Of a stretch of 64,000 nt of DNA, positions 37,867 to 52,302 are shown one piece after another (position 1 is the first letter of the stretch; each line of letters begins with the position of its first letter). Source of the stretch: Mesaphorura yosii (taxonomy: Eukaryota; Arthropoda; Collembola; Poduromorpha; Tullbergiidae). The position numbers and the translations under genes were made by a program. Under the pieces are notes generated by a model. It saw only the letters and a list, made by a program, of their open reading frames with translations, was not told where the DNA came from and made no database searches. Location of the stretch: NCBI GenBank assembly GCA_009869945.1, contig WIXG01000028.1:124001-188000 (forward strand). The letters run 5' to 3'.

Positions 37867-40749
37867 ATGGGTCAAACTTTATCCGAACCTGTTACAGCGA
37901 AGGAGTCGTCGAGTGTCCAGAACAGCGTGTTCAAGGTAAGTCAAATTCTTTATTCAAGTATGTAAGCTTGCAATCAGTCAAAGTATTGCAGTTTTTCCAA
38001 GTTTTCCTTGTTGGATGGGCTTATAACGCTAATAGTCGGTCTATTGAGAGTATATTAGTAATAAATATGTATTACCGAGAGGACAATCGCACTAGAAATA
38101 GGCCAAATTCAGGTTCATTTAGTTCAGAGTCAGAACCAGAGTCCGCAAAGTGCAATATAAATGCTTTAATGAAGATTACATGAGTTCATTACGCGTGATT
38201 CTTCAGTCTCGCGTCTCATTCGTGACTTTGAGACGCAGACTGAGAAGAAGCTTGCTATGAATTCAGTAATTCAGACAGTTTTGCTTTAGTTCTAATTTCT
38301 AATTCTTGAAATGAACTGATAAGCAATCCAAGTAGAGGTGTTGATGTATCCAAGAGTCTGATGACGTAGATATAATGTAGGCTTTATTTATATTTCCAAT
38401 TATTTAGGACGATCGTAAAAGTTAATTAATTCAGGGCGCACGCTTTAACATCGCGCTTTGTTGTTTTCTGAGCCTATGGTCGTCATTTTCTGTGGTGTTT
38501 GCATTGTAGTCACGAGACCATGAGTATGGATCAGGTTGTCAGTTGTCATATATGCTGGTTAATTGATGATGATTGAAACATGTAAGAGTTAATTAAAGTA
38601 TGACGATCCGTCACAGCAGACTGTTCAAAGCATTTGAGTTTTTATGGCCTCTGTTCTGCAATCGTAAATTGTCATCATGACATCGCGAGATGAGAGGATA
38701 GGGCTTGTGTGATTACGACTGGAACGTCAACTAGTTGACCTTCTTTCCCCTTTGTGACAAAGCTTCGTGTAGGACTGTAGGATGTGAAGCCAAAGAGCTT
38801 GTACTAACTAGATAGGCTAGTCGTTGTTTAGATATGCGAATTAGCTGACACGTGAGAGATAAGTATAGCAATTCCAGGATGTAGAGAAACACGTCAACGT
38901 GTCCACGTGGCTAATGATATTTAAGATATTATCGATAAATAATTTGGCTGATGTCGCCCGCCGATTTTATTTAAAACGATGCTCTAATTGAAATAAAATA
39001 ACGAATGCATATTATAAATTTGCAAAATTAGGTTGGCCTCAAAGATCAAAGGCTGAAAATAAACTAGCAATAATTAAAAATACTTTCATTTGCTCAGATT
39101 AACTAATTTGTAATTTTAGGTTGGTTCCAGCTGCATGCAAGGATGGAGAGTGACCATGGAGGATGCACACACTCACATTTTGTCGCTCCCGGATGATCAG
39201 AAGGGTAAGTATTCTCGCTGTATGACAATTGTTACTAGATCCGGTTATCTAACTTCGGCTTAATTATTTCATTAAAGCTGCGTTCTTCGGAGTTTACGAT
39301 GGACATGGAGGTAAGTCTTGAGTTCTGGTCCCATTAACCACATGACTTCGTTACGGTGAGAAATAAACTAGTTTCAATTATTTTTGTTACAGGACCCAAG
39401 GTTGCACAGTACGCTGGTCATCATCTTCACAAGTTTCTGGTTCAACGGCCTGAGTACTCTCAAGAGGATATTCCTACGGCTCTCCGTCAAGTAAGACATT
39501 TCTTCTTGTAACTAGTTTCATGTTACTAACTCCCGGTCTTCTTCCCTTAGGGTTTTATGGAATTCGATGCCACCATGCTGAAAGATGAATTGATGCGTGA
39601 TGAATTGGCTGGCACAACTGCGGTCACTGTTCTGATTCGTGATAAGCAGCTCTATTGCGTACGTACATAATATTAAAGTTATACTCACTTGAATACCGAA
39701 AAGCTGCCAAGCGTGTAGCGGAATCTTGATTCGTAACTTTATGGATGCGTAGGCAAATGTTGGCGACTCTCGTGCTGTCGCAAGTATTGCTGGAGCTGTT
39801 GAGCCGCTTAGCTCCGACCATAAACCGAACAATCCGGAAGAAGCCACACGAATTCAAAGAGCCGGTAAGATTTGTCTTGTCAAATGTTTTAGTTATAATC
39901 TGGACTGTTACGACTATAGTTTGTACGTTTGTTTGATTAATGAGCCCCGAATTTTTGCGTTCAGGTGGTTGGGTTGAATATAACAGAGTGAATGGAAACT
40001 TGGCATTATCACGGGCACTCGGAGATTTCGTTTTCAAACGAAATGCTGGCATGTCTGCAGAGGAACAAATGGTCATCGCGCTGCCAGACGTTGAGGTCAG
40101 AGAGATCAACGACGACTGGGAATTCATTTTGCTGGCCTGTGATGGAATTTGGGATGTCGTTACTAACGAGGTACCAAATAAACCAAATATAGCATTAACA
40201 CTCGACACATAAAACGGTCAACATGCTTGTAAGTAAATTTGTAATAATTTTATAACTTCCAGGAAGCAATCGAGTTTGTTCGTCGCAGACTGAGCATGCG
40301 TCAGGAACCTGAAACTATTTGTGAGGAACTGATGACAACTTGTCTTGCTCCTGATTGCCAAGTAAGTGTCAATCTGACCTGACAGGCATTTACATATATT
40401 TCATAGTTTAGAAAATATGTTTCTATTCTTATTCATAGATGGGTGGGCTCGGTTGTGACAACATGACGGTAATTTCCATTCTATTACAATTTCAGCCTTT
40501 AATTAAGAATGAAATATAATTCCTTGATTTTTTCTAAAGGTCATTCTGGTCTGTCTTCTTAATGGAAAGTCGTACGAAGATCTTTGCACTCGAGTCGCAT
40601 CAACTCTTAATCAAACAAAATCATCACCTGAATCGTCAAGTGGAGACGGTGAGTCAGAGGAACAAGGCTCAGCTTTCGAAGAGCAAGTCCTGGATGAGTC
40701 AGATGAGGGACAGTCTAGTCCTTCATCCGACGTCGTGGACAACAAATGA
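37867..40749 (+). CDS. PPM-family Ser/Thr protein phosphatase 2C (10 exons)
   Basis: Exons: 37867-37935, 39120-39204, 39278-39310, 39393-39490, 39551-39658, 39753-39864, 39965-40170, 40263-40361, 40439-40468, 40540-40749; 1,050 nt, 349 aa, all junctions in phase. The N-terminus MGQTLSEPVT carries Gly2 for predicted N-myristoylation. PP2C motifs follow in order: RVTMEDAH, VYDGHGG (metal-binding Asp59), AGTTAV, ANVGDSRAV, LALSRALGD, LACDGIWDV (Asp228) and GCDNMTVI (Asp277). These are the metal-coordinating residues of an active Mn/Mg-dependent phosphatase. Sequence is closest, from memory, to fly CG17746 and worm PPM-2, relatives of PPM1A/PPM1B, which dephosphorylate stress-kinase and signalling substrates. 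The tail after about 295 is an acidic, Ser-rich extension unlike the helical C-terminus of PPM1A. The first intron is 1.2 kb; exons 3 and 9 are only 33 and 30 nt. Confidence 0.96.
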
Positions 40750-41221
40750 AGAGGGTTTTACGTTCAAAATAGCACACCGCAAATACTGTTATAGGGAGTT
40801 GAGACTCGATTCAAATTTAACGATTCATGTTTATCCTGTTCAGACGTTAGCGCTTGCCTACAGATTCAGACCTGTCCTAACCCTTCTGCTCAATCTTTCA
40901 GATTGATTATGATGGCCCAACGTTTGTTAAAATTTAAGTAAGGATCAAAGCGCAATCTCAGCATGACAGTTCGTCTCTGTACTCGGTATTATACTAGTGT
41001 AAGAACGGTCAGGCGCGTATAAGTTGTAGCTTGAACCTAAGGTATTTCTTATTTCTGTTTGTAATTTCCTTCCTCTGCTAGGCCTCCCTACCTTTTAACG
41101 TTGGAACAAGAAACAAGTGGTGAGGATTCTGCTTCAGTGTGATTACTGGAATCCGATTGTCAATGTTTCATTTCAGTTATTTTAAGCATGCTTACAATAT
41201 ATAAAGCTAACGTGTGTCTCA

Positions 41222-41227
41222 AATAAA
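41222..41227 (+). terminator. PP2C polyadenylation signal
   Basis: The first AATAAA after the phosphatase stop codon, giving a 3' UTR of about 490 nt. Confidence 0.55.
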
Positions 41228-43346
41228 TATAAACGTATACCATTCTTTTACAACTTCTAAGCGCTTTTGTCTTTGCCGTCGTAAAGTCCTCACTTTCCTA
41301 TTTTAAGTTGCGTTTAAAAAAAATGGTAAACTACTCGAATTAAAGTTAATAAAGTAAATCATTGCAAGAAACTAATCGATTTGACCTTTTCATAACGCGA
41401 CTGAACTCAATTATTTTGCATTGTTGTGATTTTAAAAGACTTTAGTACCTTCTTCCCCTTGGTTAGGAATTCACTTGCGATGAAAAATTCTGACCAAGCC
41501 ACATAGAGATTAAGTTTATTTATGGACCACATTCGGCCGTACAGTTATACTCCAGGTTTAGTGAACTTGTTTAATGAAATTTCTGCAGGATGCTTTAATG
41601 GCAGGGAATTTCTGTTTCTAAAATATTACAAAATGATTCCTGCTTCTCACAAGCATGAAGGTTAGGCGCATGGTTTCCATTGCTTCAGTTCGGATTGGTT
41701 CTGTTGAAACGGAGTAAAGCTTGATTGAGGCGAACTTCTCTTAATTTTCAATGGAAGCATTGTACCAGTTATAAATTGTCTTCACACAAAGTATTACTAC
41801 AATTAAGAGCGGCTCCTTATCATATTTGCATTATCTCATTCTCCTTTTCTTTAAAGATTGAATGATTTTGCCCGCAACACTCGAACGAATGATTTAGACG
41901 AAGAATGCATGGATGGAACATGTATCTCTATGTAGTACAACGTTCTTGCATATTAGCACACTAGATAATGAACTCGTTGTCTTTAAGGAAAATACGTTGT
42001 TAAACCTTTCTAGGAAACCACCGGCCAATACAAAGATAGCAAATATTTGACTGTGGGGGTAGGCTGTCGACAATTCAAGAAAATACCATGAAATCTTATC
42101 CGGTTGTAATCGGCCAATACAATAAGCTTTCTATATGTGTAGTGAAGTTTAAGCTAGTCAGTAAGCATAGGAATTCCGGATGAAAGTAATCGTATTCCGT
42201 TACAGAGATGAATAATAGTTAAATATTGTGAGTTAGCACTCGCTTGTGTAGTTGTCCATTGTAAAGGTAGACACAAATGCCAACCATCGTGTGTAATTGT
42301 ATTTAATACGTAAATTACAGCAAGCCAAGTTAAATGTTGAGGCATAGTTCATTGTTTATGGTTCTAATTGAAAAGAGTACAACTTTACAACATATAAATG
42401 ATACGATACAATAATTATTGAGCAGAAACTAAAACTAGAACTGGCGATACACCGGTGTAGTGTAGTGCTAGTGTTGCAAGCAAATACTACTTGAAGACTT
42501 CGGAAAGAAACAAACTTAACTGTAGAGTAGGCCGGCCGCGCATGCAGTCCATTGTTAGGAGTAGTTCTTAGAGTACGATACAATACACACGAGTCACTAG
42601 TTACGCCAAACTTATTTAGAGTAGTGCACCCAAATTTATATGACAGAATTAATATATTTTGAAATGATGGATGCTGAAATAATAAATCAGTGTGGAAAAC
42701 CAATTCTTGCGTTCTCGAGTCGGGGAATGATTGACTGTGTCTTTATTATGCATACTTCGGAAGTCAGTTTCTCAGTTTACAGAATATTGACCTCAAGTAC
42801 TTGAAATGATCAAGATCGCGCAGTTGCAGCGGTTGAGCGATGGTCTTTACAAGCAGCGATATTTTGATGATTCCGGGAGGCACTGCGCTATAAATAATGC
42901 AAAATTCAGAAAGGTTATAAAAGCACTTTATCATTTTCTTGTAAACGCGTCATGAATAATAGCTTAAATAAATCCGGAAAGATTTTCGAAACATATTGCC
43001 TTTGTTCTGCTGTTTCGTTGCAGTATTCTATTCTTGGAAAAACAAGTTTGCTGGAACTGGAAATGGACACACCACCGCAAAGGACCATGTTTACGTGCAT
43101 TTTGTGTACATAATTCGAACTCCCTGGTAAGCTGAGTGTTGGACAGGCGCAATATTGTGCGGAGGCAAGCTGGAATTGATGCTTCTGTTCAGATGTTTAT
43201 GAATAATGTATAACTCTCGCATTAACACAAAACATCAATCGACCAAATACTCTATATAAATAACAAATTCACTCACCTCTCAGAGCCGCCTGGACTTTCC
43301 TTCATCAAGGCGCCCATGTTTAGGCTGTGTGCGTGACTTGCCTTTC

Positions 43347-43370
43347 ACTCTGCCCTGATTTTGGCAGAGT
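43347..43370. repeat. Perfect 8-bp hairpin
   Basis: ACTCTGCC (43347-43354) and GGCAGAGT (43363-43370) are exact reverse complements around an 8-nt loop. Too short for a microRNA precursor by itself. Confidence 0.6.
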
Positions 43371-46300
43371 TCTTGAAATTAATTCATGCCAAAAAGTCGC
43401 AAATTAGTCTTTGCGACGGAAAGTTGTGTCTCTGTCCCAATACAGAGATGGACCCCGTATGTAATATGAATCCATGAATTTACTATTCTATTTCTATAAA
43501 TCTACGAATTCTACTTCTCAGTGCCAGTGTTCGGTTTGTTCTTGGATCAAACTCAAAACAGGAATTGTGGGATTCCGGATTTACTCAAGCCATCACGCAA
43601 CATTCGGAGAGGAGCCGGAGCCTGAGAATGAATATCAAATTTGTTTCCCAGAAATTGAAAACAAACGCGCACAAGACAGGCGACACTTTTATTTTTCTTT
43701 CCTCTAAAAACAAATCGATGCTCAAAAACCAAATCTTCCATTTTGTTCTGGAACGGAAGCGAATCGGAAAATCAAGACCCACGGCGTGCGTGCAGTGTGC
43801 AGATTTTCAGACCACCTTTTGTATTTGTTTGCTTTGTCTGAATAGAATCAGAGATTGACAAAGAGAGGAAGAGGAGAAGACAGGATATTGCATTTGTAAT
43901 GATTATTGTACAAATAATCTGCTGGATTAAGCCAGACGTACTCCCAGCTCTTGTGTGAATAGGTGAAAGTGAAATGACATGGCACACATCGTTGCTTTAG
44001 AGTTTCATTTTCGCATTTTCTGTTCCAAGGCTCAAATGGTTAATAATGTAATCTGGGGACACTGCGATGCTTGTATTGCACAGGATTATAATGTGTGCTG
44101 TGCGACCGTTCCTCTTGTTGTCTCTCCTAATACGAACTGACTCTTTCTCCACGCTCTTCACTTTCTAACCACGCTTTATAATGTTTAAAGTCTCAATCAA
44201 ATTGTATAGAATTCTCCTGGTTCCATGTTCGCATTCAGTTCTCGTATTTGGAGCAGAAAGGTTAGACGAAGCGTGCAAGTCAAGAAAATGAATGTGAACT
44301 GAAATTTCGTATCCACTTTCTCCACACTCGGTTCTGCTTTTGGCTTCCATTTGTTCTCCTAGCATCTCACTGTACCGTGCTATCATGAAGGCTAGCAACG
44401 TGATCGGAGCCCCAGTAGACGCTGATGGCAGCGGGACTTCAAAGCTTGTTGACCAATCTCACAATCGCAGTTGGCACTGAATAGGCTGAGAGACTAAAGT
44501 TGACGGGAAGGACGACTGGGCAACGACCAATGACAGTAACTGGAACAGGACTTGAGATTGCTCCAGGAGGCGAAGTGAGACTGGCGCACAAAAGACCCAG
44601 GGTAGCTGCCCAAGGCCGACACTGGTCCAGTGGGTGAGCCTGAGAATGCGGAAGTCAGTAAATTAGAGGACTGAACAAAAGACTTGACTTTTGCAAGGTT
44701 GAAAATTGAATGAACGTTTATTTCATGAATGTAGGTCACATTTATGACAAAGCATGAATTCAAGAAATTCGTAATTAGAGTAGAGTAACCTAAAATGATA
44801 TGAATAATGAGAACTGGAATGGTCAGAAAGTCTCAATTTAGTCACAAAGTTAGAAACGTAAAAGAAAACTAGTGCTCAGAATTCAGATTATGCATAAAGG
44901 TAAATATCAAGTTAGAAATAGACATTGAATTAGGTTAAGTCGAGAACATGGACCGTAAGTCGGGAAAAACCAAGAACCTAACATGAATGTTTAAAAAATT
45001 AAAAGAAGCTGAGCATTAAAATTACGTAACGAGTACACGCAAGGAGCTGTACGCCGCTCAAAGCGAAGCTAAAAATATTACAGTCAAAGTGTACGCAAAA
45101 AATTACCTTTTACTAAAAACAGGAAAATAGTAACAAATCAGTGTCCAAGAGTACAACGTTTGAGTGATTTAGAAAGACAATGAACAAGGGAATAAAATGA
45201 AACATTAACCTCGACCTCAAGTGACTGATTTCAGAAGTTACGGGACATTAAAGTTAAGCATAAATTTACATGTAAAAGCATGAAGAAATAGCATAGCATG
45301 AACTCTCAACACTCACGTTCTCCAATTTCTGGCAACCTCTGCCTCAACTTTCTTCCATGCAGCGACACAGCCGCTCGTTCTGCCTTTGCAGTGCGCGCAC
45401 TCCATTGTGCCAGCATGTACAAAATCAATACATACTTTTCGCGCAACATCACACATTCTGAACTCTCTCTGCTCAGAGAGTACGAAATCTGTACCAAGCA
45501 GCCTGGTGAGCGTGTCTCGCGATCGTGGTGGCAGAGACTGAGGCTCAAGCCAGCATTCCGCTCCAATATATTAATGCGATGTGAATGTGTGTGTGCCTGT
45601 GTAGGAACCACCTTATATGCTCATGTGCTGCTCCGCTTCGTCTTTCTGGGATTTCTCTAACTCGCCCAAATGTATCTATGAAATATAAGTACCAACTAAA
45701 TGCACTTACACAAATGCGTCCACTGAAAGATCGTTTCTCCCAATTCGTTCTCTCGCAGCCTGCCTGCTTCTTCCTCGAGCACTTCGCATTTCATTTGCCC
45801 ATGCTCTCCATGTGGCCGTATGTAGGTGAACTCAGGCAACACAGCTCGGCACGGCGGCACGGCTCTACCTTGTGCACGAGCCTGATCCATCCTCCTCCGG
45901 TCTCGTGGACCCTACGACGACTCCCGTGACTTTCGTTGTGCCTGCAACAATTCTGCCAAACGGGCTAGGAAGACGCTCGCCTAGACTCTCGTTCCATTTC
46001 TCGTTCATCGGCGCCACAGCTCACATACGGCTCTCGCTCACCAGTTGAACCGTCATGTAGAACGCTTTCTCAAACTCCAGCCGCCTGCACGTACAGAATT
46101 AAGAAACGTATAACTCATCACCTCTGAGTATCATCATCACCTTCATCGCAAGAGACAGGCTTCCAGTCTCACCTTCCTCGCGCGTCGTTTCTCGGCTTCT
46201 CTCATTTCTATTCCGCACTTGAACCAGGCAGCGTCGTGGGAAGAACAAGAACCGATCGGCTGCAGATAATCAGCTACACATAAATCATTGCCCCGCGTCC

Positions 46301-49300
46301 TTTCTCCACTTGACAGACATTCCGCATTCATTGACTCGTCTCCTGTCCTCCGTCTCCTCGAGATTCTACGCGATGCACGTAGACATTGCATGAGGAAAGG
46401 TCAAGCATACGAAGGCGACCGAAGTTCAGACGGTGTTAATCCACAACAAAAACAAAGAAAGTAACCGATGAACGTCAACACATCTTTATTGCCTCTCGTT
46501 TACTCCTAAGGTAAGACTACTCTTAATTTCCTTTGATAACACGTCTCGCACGCTTCCTTCGAAGGGCGCTGCGTGGGCGACCAAAACCAAAACAGCGCGG
46601 CATGGGCAGTTAGACACGTGCCTCTATTTCCGTGCCTAATTTAGTTACTCGTAGTGCATCGGGAAAAATTCGCGATAATCGCATAGCTTTTCGCAGAAAT
46701 TGTACCGTTTATTGCGTAGATTCAATGTGATTGCTGTCATACATGCGAAAAATGCGGCAAGAAGAAATGTAGTACAAATGAGTTTGCGTAAATCCGAGTG
46801 GGAGTAATGCGTGCCAGAGTAAATTGAAACATCGGCATGTCACACTTTGTTTGGTCTGTTTGCGGTGCGTCAAATCAAAGCCAGCGCTCAGCTGCCAAAG
46901 ACTCCAGCCGAGTCCAGCATTTCTCGTGCTGCTCGTGCCGCAGTAAAAGTGAAAATAAAGGGTGGAGTAATCAATTCATCAATTGTTTGTTTTTCCCATC
47001 ATTGTGCCAGGCTAAATATAGACGGTGGTGCAGCCAGGAAAAATCTCATTACTCGTAACTGCTGGGCTTTGGTCGGTTAGGCAAATTTAACCACATCGGA
47101 ACGCAAAACCGTCGCTGATAGGAATGAGTTGTGAAGTGGGAGTTCTTTGATAGCAGCAGGAAACACATAAAGCTAATGCAGCGATGATTTAAAATGCGAA
47201 AGGAAAAGTTGTCGGGCCAAGTTGAGAGATTGAGATTAACATGTCAAGTCAGAGGAGCCGGCAGAGGCAGAGGCTAAGCGGAAAGAAAGTAGGTCGGAGA
47301 AAGTACAAAAGATGGGAGAGCAAAAGCACGGGCGAAGGCGAAAGAAGGAAAACAAATTATTAACTCTTATTACTTACTTCCAACTTCCTACATCTTTGTT
47401 TCCGCTCCGGGCACCGAGCAAAGATGAAGAAATCAAATTAGACTCGTATTTATGCATTCTACAATTTGGATTCGAGTAATGCGTAGTAAGAGGAATGAAA
47501 TGAGCTTATTAACTACGAGCACCATGGCTGGCAGGAAATTTGCGAGCAGTGCGTAGAGTCGGCGGCAGACCCGGATTAGACGCTCCGAGATGATGTATAA
47601 ATCGCTTATTATGCACACTATGTTCCAATGTTCCGCTGTGCGGATTTAATCTTGAGCTCCTTCCTCCGCGCTGCTTCGTTCATCGTGATTTGTGTACTCT
47701 GCTCGGCATCGTAGTGGTAATTATTATGAAACCCGTTTCTGGCAAAATTTCCTTCCTGTTTTCTGTGCTGAGTGCTGATGCCAGCATTTTGTAAAAGATT
47801 TGACTGAAAGTGTTCGAGAAGCGATTTAATAAAACGGCGCTAGCAATCACACTGAATTTAATGAAATGAAAACGCACGAATTGCGATTTGCGAATTCTTG
47901 GAGACAGCTCATCATCCATTCATACCCACTTTAACATGGACTGGAGAGAAGGCAATTTAATGTCGTCTAAGCTTTGACATTTTCTTAATCTTCTTTTTTC
48001 GGGGCAGCACAGCGGTGAATGGTGAACTTAAGAAAAGAGCGTGTTGCGTGCCTTGCACACTTCCATCATCTCGCGTTATGGCAGGCGAGCGATGGAATGG
48101 AAGCTGGAACTGAGAGCCCAACAAATCTTTTGCACTTTATTTCTCCACTTTTCATTGCGGAAGATCCTGTTTCTGAACTCCTTCTCCTTTTGTGTCATCC
48201 TCGTGGCGCGCGTTCGCGTGGTCCGAGTCTAAAAGAGGTTGATTTAAGAGCCATTGTGTAAAAGCATGCCATGGCCTTTCGCTGTTTGCATATTTCTTCA
48301 TTTTCGTTGTCGTCTCGTCTTTCTGGTGCGCTTCGCGGCAGAAACAAATGTCCTCGAGTTACTATCATAACGTTACGTTCTCTCAAAATGGACCATTCCA
48401 GTCTCACCCACGAAGGAATACGATACAGCGTCGCATCTGTGCCATGTGCACTATTATGAATGATTTTAGAAGTCTGACTCGTGAAGCAAGTTTCGTAGAG
48501 CTTTCCTCAGATGCAAGTTCTAAAAATGTGCGGAATCCTGCAAAATGCTACAAAACTAATATGCAAGAGCAAGACTCTCGTGTCTTTATGTACGGTGTGT
48601 GTGGCGCGTAATGCTCTTGGCAAAAAGCGCAGAGAAAGTAAAGCACTTTGGTGAAGGCTTGTACTAGTTGTTATGTTCCATAACGCGGCGTGTGGATAAG
48701 AAAATCCCTTCTCGTGAGTAGAACGCTCGCTGGTGGTGTGAGAGAAATTAAATGGTCGTCATCTTTCCATGACAAGCATTCCTTCTTCCTAAACCTCCTT
48801 CTTTCTCTTCTCCGCGGCGGCGGTGCAGAGCACGCTAGAATTGTTTTTGTTGCGAAATTGTACGACACGCACACACGAGGAAAGGATAATCCAGGCCAGG
48901 ACGATGCCACGTAGTTTGCTCGCTGAACGGAAAAACTTGGGCTGCGGTATGGCAGAGCTTGAAGCATAATCCGTGAGAACAAAAGCCCTCGTTGTTAATA
49001 TGTCGTGGAAATGTTACGTGCTGAAAATGTATTAAGCTCCTCGTGCTCTTGACACTGCAATTCGGAGAGGACAAAAGATAATCCCTTCTTGACAGTGAGA
49101 ATTTACAGGAGTTTAGGGTCTAAGGAGATTCATTTTTATTTAGAAATTTTACTCCCGAGTTGATTACTTTAAATAAAGACTATCGTCGAGTTCGTGCGAG
49201 AAATATGCTTGCTCAAAGTCTTTGCCCAGAAGCTATTCGAGTTTTACGACGTGCTCCTTTAAGACCTTTTTAATGACATGTGAGCTTAAGCGTTTACTTT

Positions 49301-52287
49301 TATGATCGAACGCATTAACTCGCCTGGCATTGAGTCATTAAATGAGCCACGGGCCACGTTGCAGCTGAGGGTCACAGGCTCAGAATGTAGAGTAATTGAG
49401 CCTGGAGCGATTGCAATGAAATGGTTGCAACCTTCCGGCCATCTTGAATAGTTTAGAGTTAAAGTGAGTGTCTGAAAATTATTCTAATCTTATTTTGGCG
49501 TCTGAAGCAGCAATGGCCTTTACGGTAAACCTCCAGGTCTCGTGGCGGACAGTGCAACTTTTTTTTATTAGCGAAATATTCCTAAATCCATCCGCGTGCT
49601 TAACTTGCAAATTTAACCTTGCTTAAACTAGAAATATCCTTACTGTTATAAAAGTAATAATCAGATGCGCCTCATAAATATATGAACGTAAAATTGCATT
49701 GCAGCATTTTACTTCAGGAGCAGGATAACAAAGTTACGATGCAACCACAAATTATGATCTCTGCAATTTCGCTGCCATAATGAGTGTATTTTGTTGAAGC
49801 GGAATGCAAATTCTTCCTTGATATTTGTTCGATCAAATCATGCACTAAATCAAATTTCGACTTGGCAAGATTCCAACTACAAATAGCAATATGTATTGAC
49901 TTGCTAAGGTGACCGATGAATGATACCTGTTTCGTAAATTAAATTCGAGCAGAGGTTGACAAATAAATTCGTCTGAATTTAATATTAACGGTCACATTAT
50001 ATCAGCCAGGATAAGTAATGAAATTTTAGGAAGCAGGTGCAATTTCATTGCTGAATTGCATCCAATTTACACCGATTTCGCGTCATTGAATTAGGTTGAC
50101 GATATTGACAAGCTGTCGTGAGGTGTGGAGGCCGGCTTCCAGGCAGGCTCAGATTCTCCATGCATGCACGCAGTTACTTCGAAGCTGGGAGCCATAAATT
50201 GCAAATCGGGCATTTACTAAGGCTTTATCGGGAGCTTCGCCACATGCTACCACCGCACATGCCGTCACTGTTGCTTTCTTTATTAGTGTACCTGCTCACG
50301 TACGAGTTCAATTTATCCAATATAAATCCCCACTTCCTTCCAAATTGCATTTTCTCTCATCTCACCTTTCCTCTCGCGTTGGTGATTCGAGAAGGACGAT
50401 GATAATATCGACTAAGCAATAAAATTGTGATAATAAAAGCGTATTCAACGTAACAATAATAATAAAGGAAATAGCACGAAAGCACACAACATTCTTGCGT
50501 TCGAACATGAAATGCGGGCTTAAAAGTTCCTGCACACTCCACAGAGAAAGGTACAAAGCGAGAGCGGATCGAGGGAGGGCGAAAGCGGAACAAAGAGCAG
50601 AAAGATGGGTAGCCAGATAGTAGTATTAGATGAAGAAACACATTTTATTGATTCTTTTTAATGCTGAAATGTGATAACGATAAGAAAACAATGTACATAC
50701 AAAGAGATACACTCGCTCGTACCGCGGAGATGGGTCGCAGATGAGAGAAAGCACACACGACTCGGCGTGGGGATCAGGCCAAAATGCACATTTCTTGTTC
50801 CAGCAGAACATGAAATAAAAACGAAGGAAATCATAAGACTCTGAAGAAAGAAGAAAAGAAAGAAAAGATTGAAAGACAACTTGAGAAACAACAAAAACAT
50901 ATTGAAAAGGCTTTGCTTTCAATCCATCCGAATAATGGCAAACAGCACTGGCTTCCATTGTTTAGAATTGGTGATGGTCCCTGTGGAGCGCCACTCTCGT
51001 CTCGATTGCTATCCATTCCACACACGAAGACTAGAGACTTAATATTGTGATATGTCCAGAAAGTTCAACACAATCCGCAGTTTGCTCGGGCTGATTTCCG
51101 AGATTTGTCTTCCAGGAATCGCTCAAGTTTTAATAACAACCAAAGTTGGAGTGACTGACAAAGAATTGCAGTCGAAATCGCGGGCGAGACAATGACGAGA
51201 GCCCGACCACTGTGCACGCACAAACACCTGCTCTAGCTCTGGGGATGGATTGTCTTTCTTGAGAAACGATCCACCATTCGGGAAATCGTAAAATGAAACT
51301 ATACCAAGAACGCACTGCGGCAAAAGTTTGCGTTGTTTTCGCCGATAATCTCTTTGACGTGTCTTCTGCCTGGGTTTCATCTGCATCGTTGTGACAGAAG
51401 CGGTGTTATATTTAGACTTGTCCTTTTGAAATTCAGGGTTTGATTGGTACAAGTAATTTCAAACGCAAGGGAAATGAATCAGCTTGTTTCTCGGTGGAAC
51501 CGGCAAATGAAAGGCGGAATTCAATGGAATCGGATACGAACGAAAACAGCGGAGAAGATATGCTCATATGCGCCAGATTAATATTGATGTTTGCTCAAAT
51601 CCATTGAAATTACTTCGTGTAGGCGTGCATTGTGCAAAATGTGTGATACGGCAAAATGTGATTCTATGACAGACACCATGTAATTATTCTTGTGTCTCTT
51701 TTCTCATCCAAAGCCTGTTAGCAAAAACTGCTGCGTCTGAGTGAGTCGTGTAAAGAGCTTGTCAATTCTGAAAGGTTTGTCAATATTTGAAGTTATCTGC
51801 CTCGCTCCAGTAAGCATGCGCTAAGGAAACGGATTTCGTCTATTTCTGGATACACAAGAGCAACATTGTTTGCTCTTCTGTGAAGATTCTCTGTAATTAT
51901 TTGAATTTCAATCTGCCGTTAATTAAGGCACAGAGAATCTCTAATTTGCTCATCTCACTCGAATTTTCAAATGCAAATGCGCCCTATGTGTAAGCCCTCA
52001 TATCCTTTGTGTATTACATAAACTAGAATACCAGCGCCAAGCACTTTCATTCATCAATGTGGAGTTGTAATTCTAGTAAAAGGACGCAGCAGATAAATAA
52101 AACTCATATGCAGAATTGCGTATGAGCATCGATAAAAATACGACGAGATGGGGAATTCCTATAAAAATAAAAGTTTCAGGTGGAAGAACGACTTTGACCA
52201 TTCTTGAGACTTTCTTTTCACAACTTCTTTCAAAACAGAAAATTCTCGGTCGTCTTCAGTTGTTATTATGATTATCGCATGCCGGCG

Positions 52288-52302
52288 TGCATGCATGCAT
52301 GC
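52288..52302. repeat. TGCA microsatellite
   Basis: TGCATGCATGCATGC, followed by the related GTGCACGTG; an alternating purine-pyrimidine tract of about 25 bp (52286-52310). Confidence 0.85.

Noticed and set aside
38490..38515. GCATTGTAGTC, matching part of microRNA miR-33.
   Set aside because: Only 11 bases match and the flanks do not form a precursor hairpin.
39518..40208. Long - strand open frames opposite the phosphatase exons.
   Set aside because: They cross the phosphatase exon-intron borders and are shadows of its coding sequence.
45298..45929. Several overlapping open frames of 100 or more codons.
   Set aside because: They overlap on both strands, show no recognisable domain and lack flanking splice or poly(A) signals.
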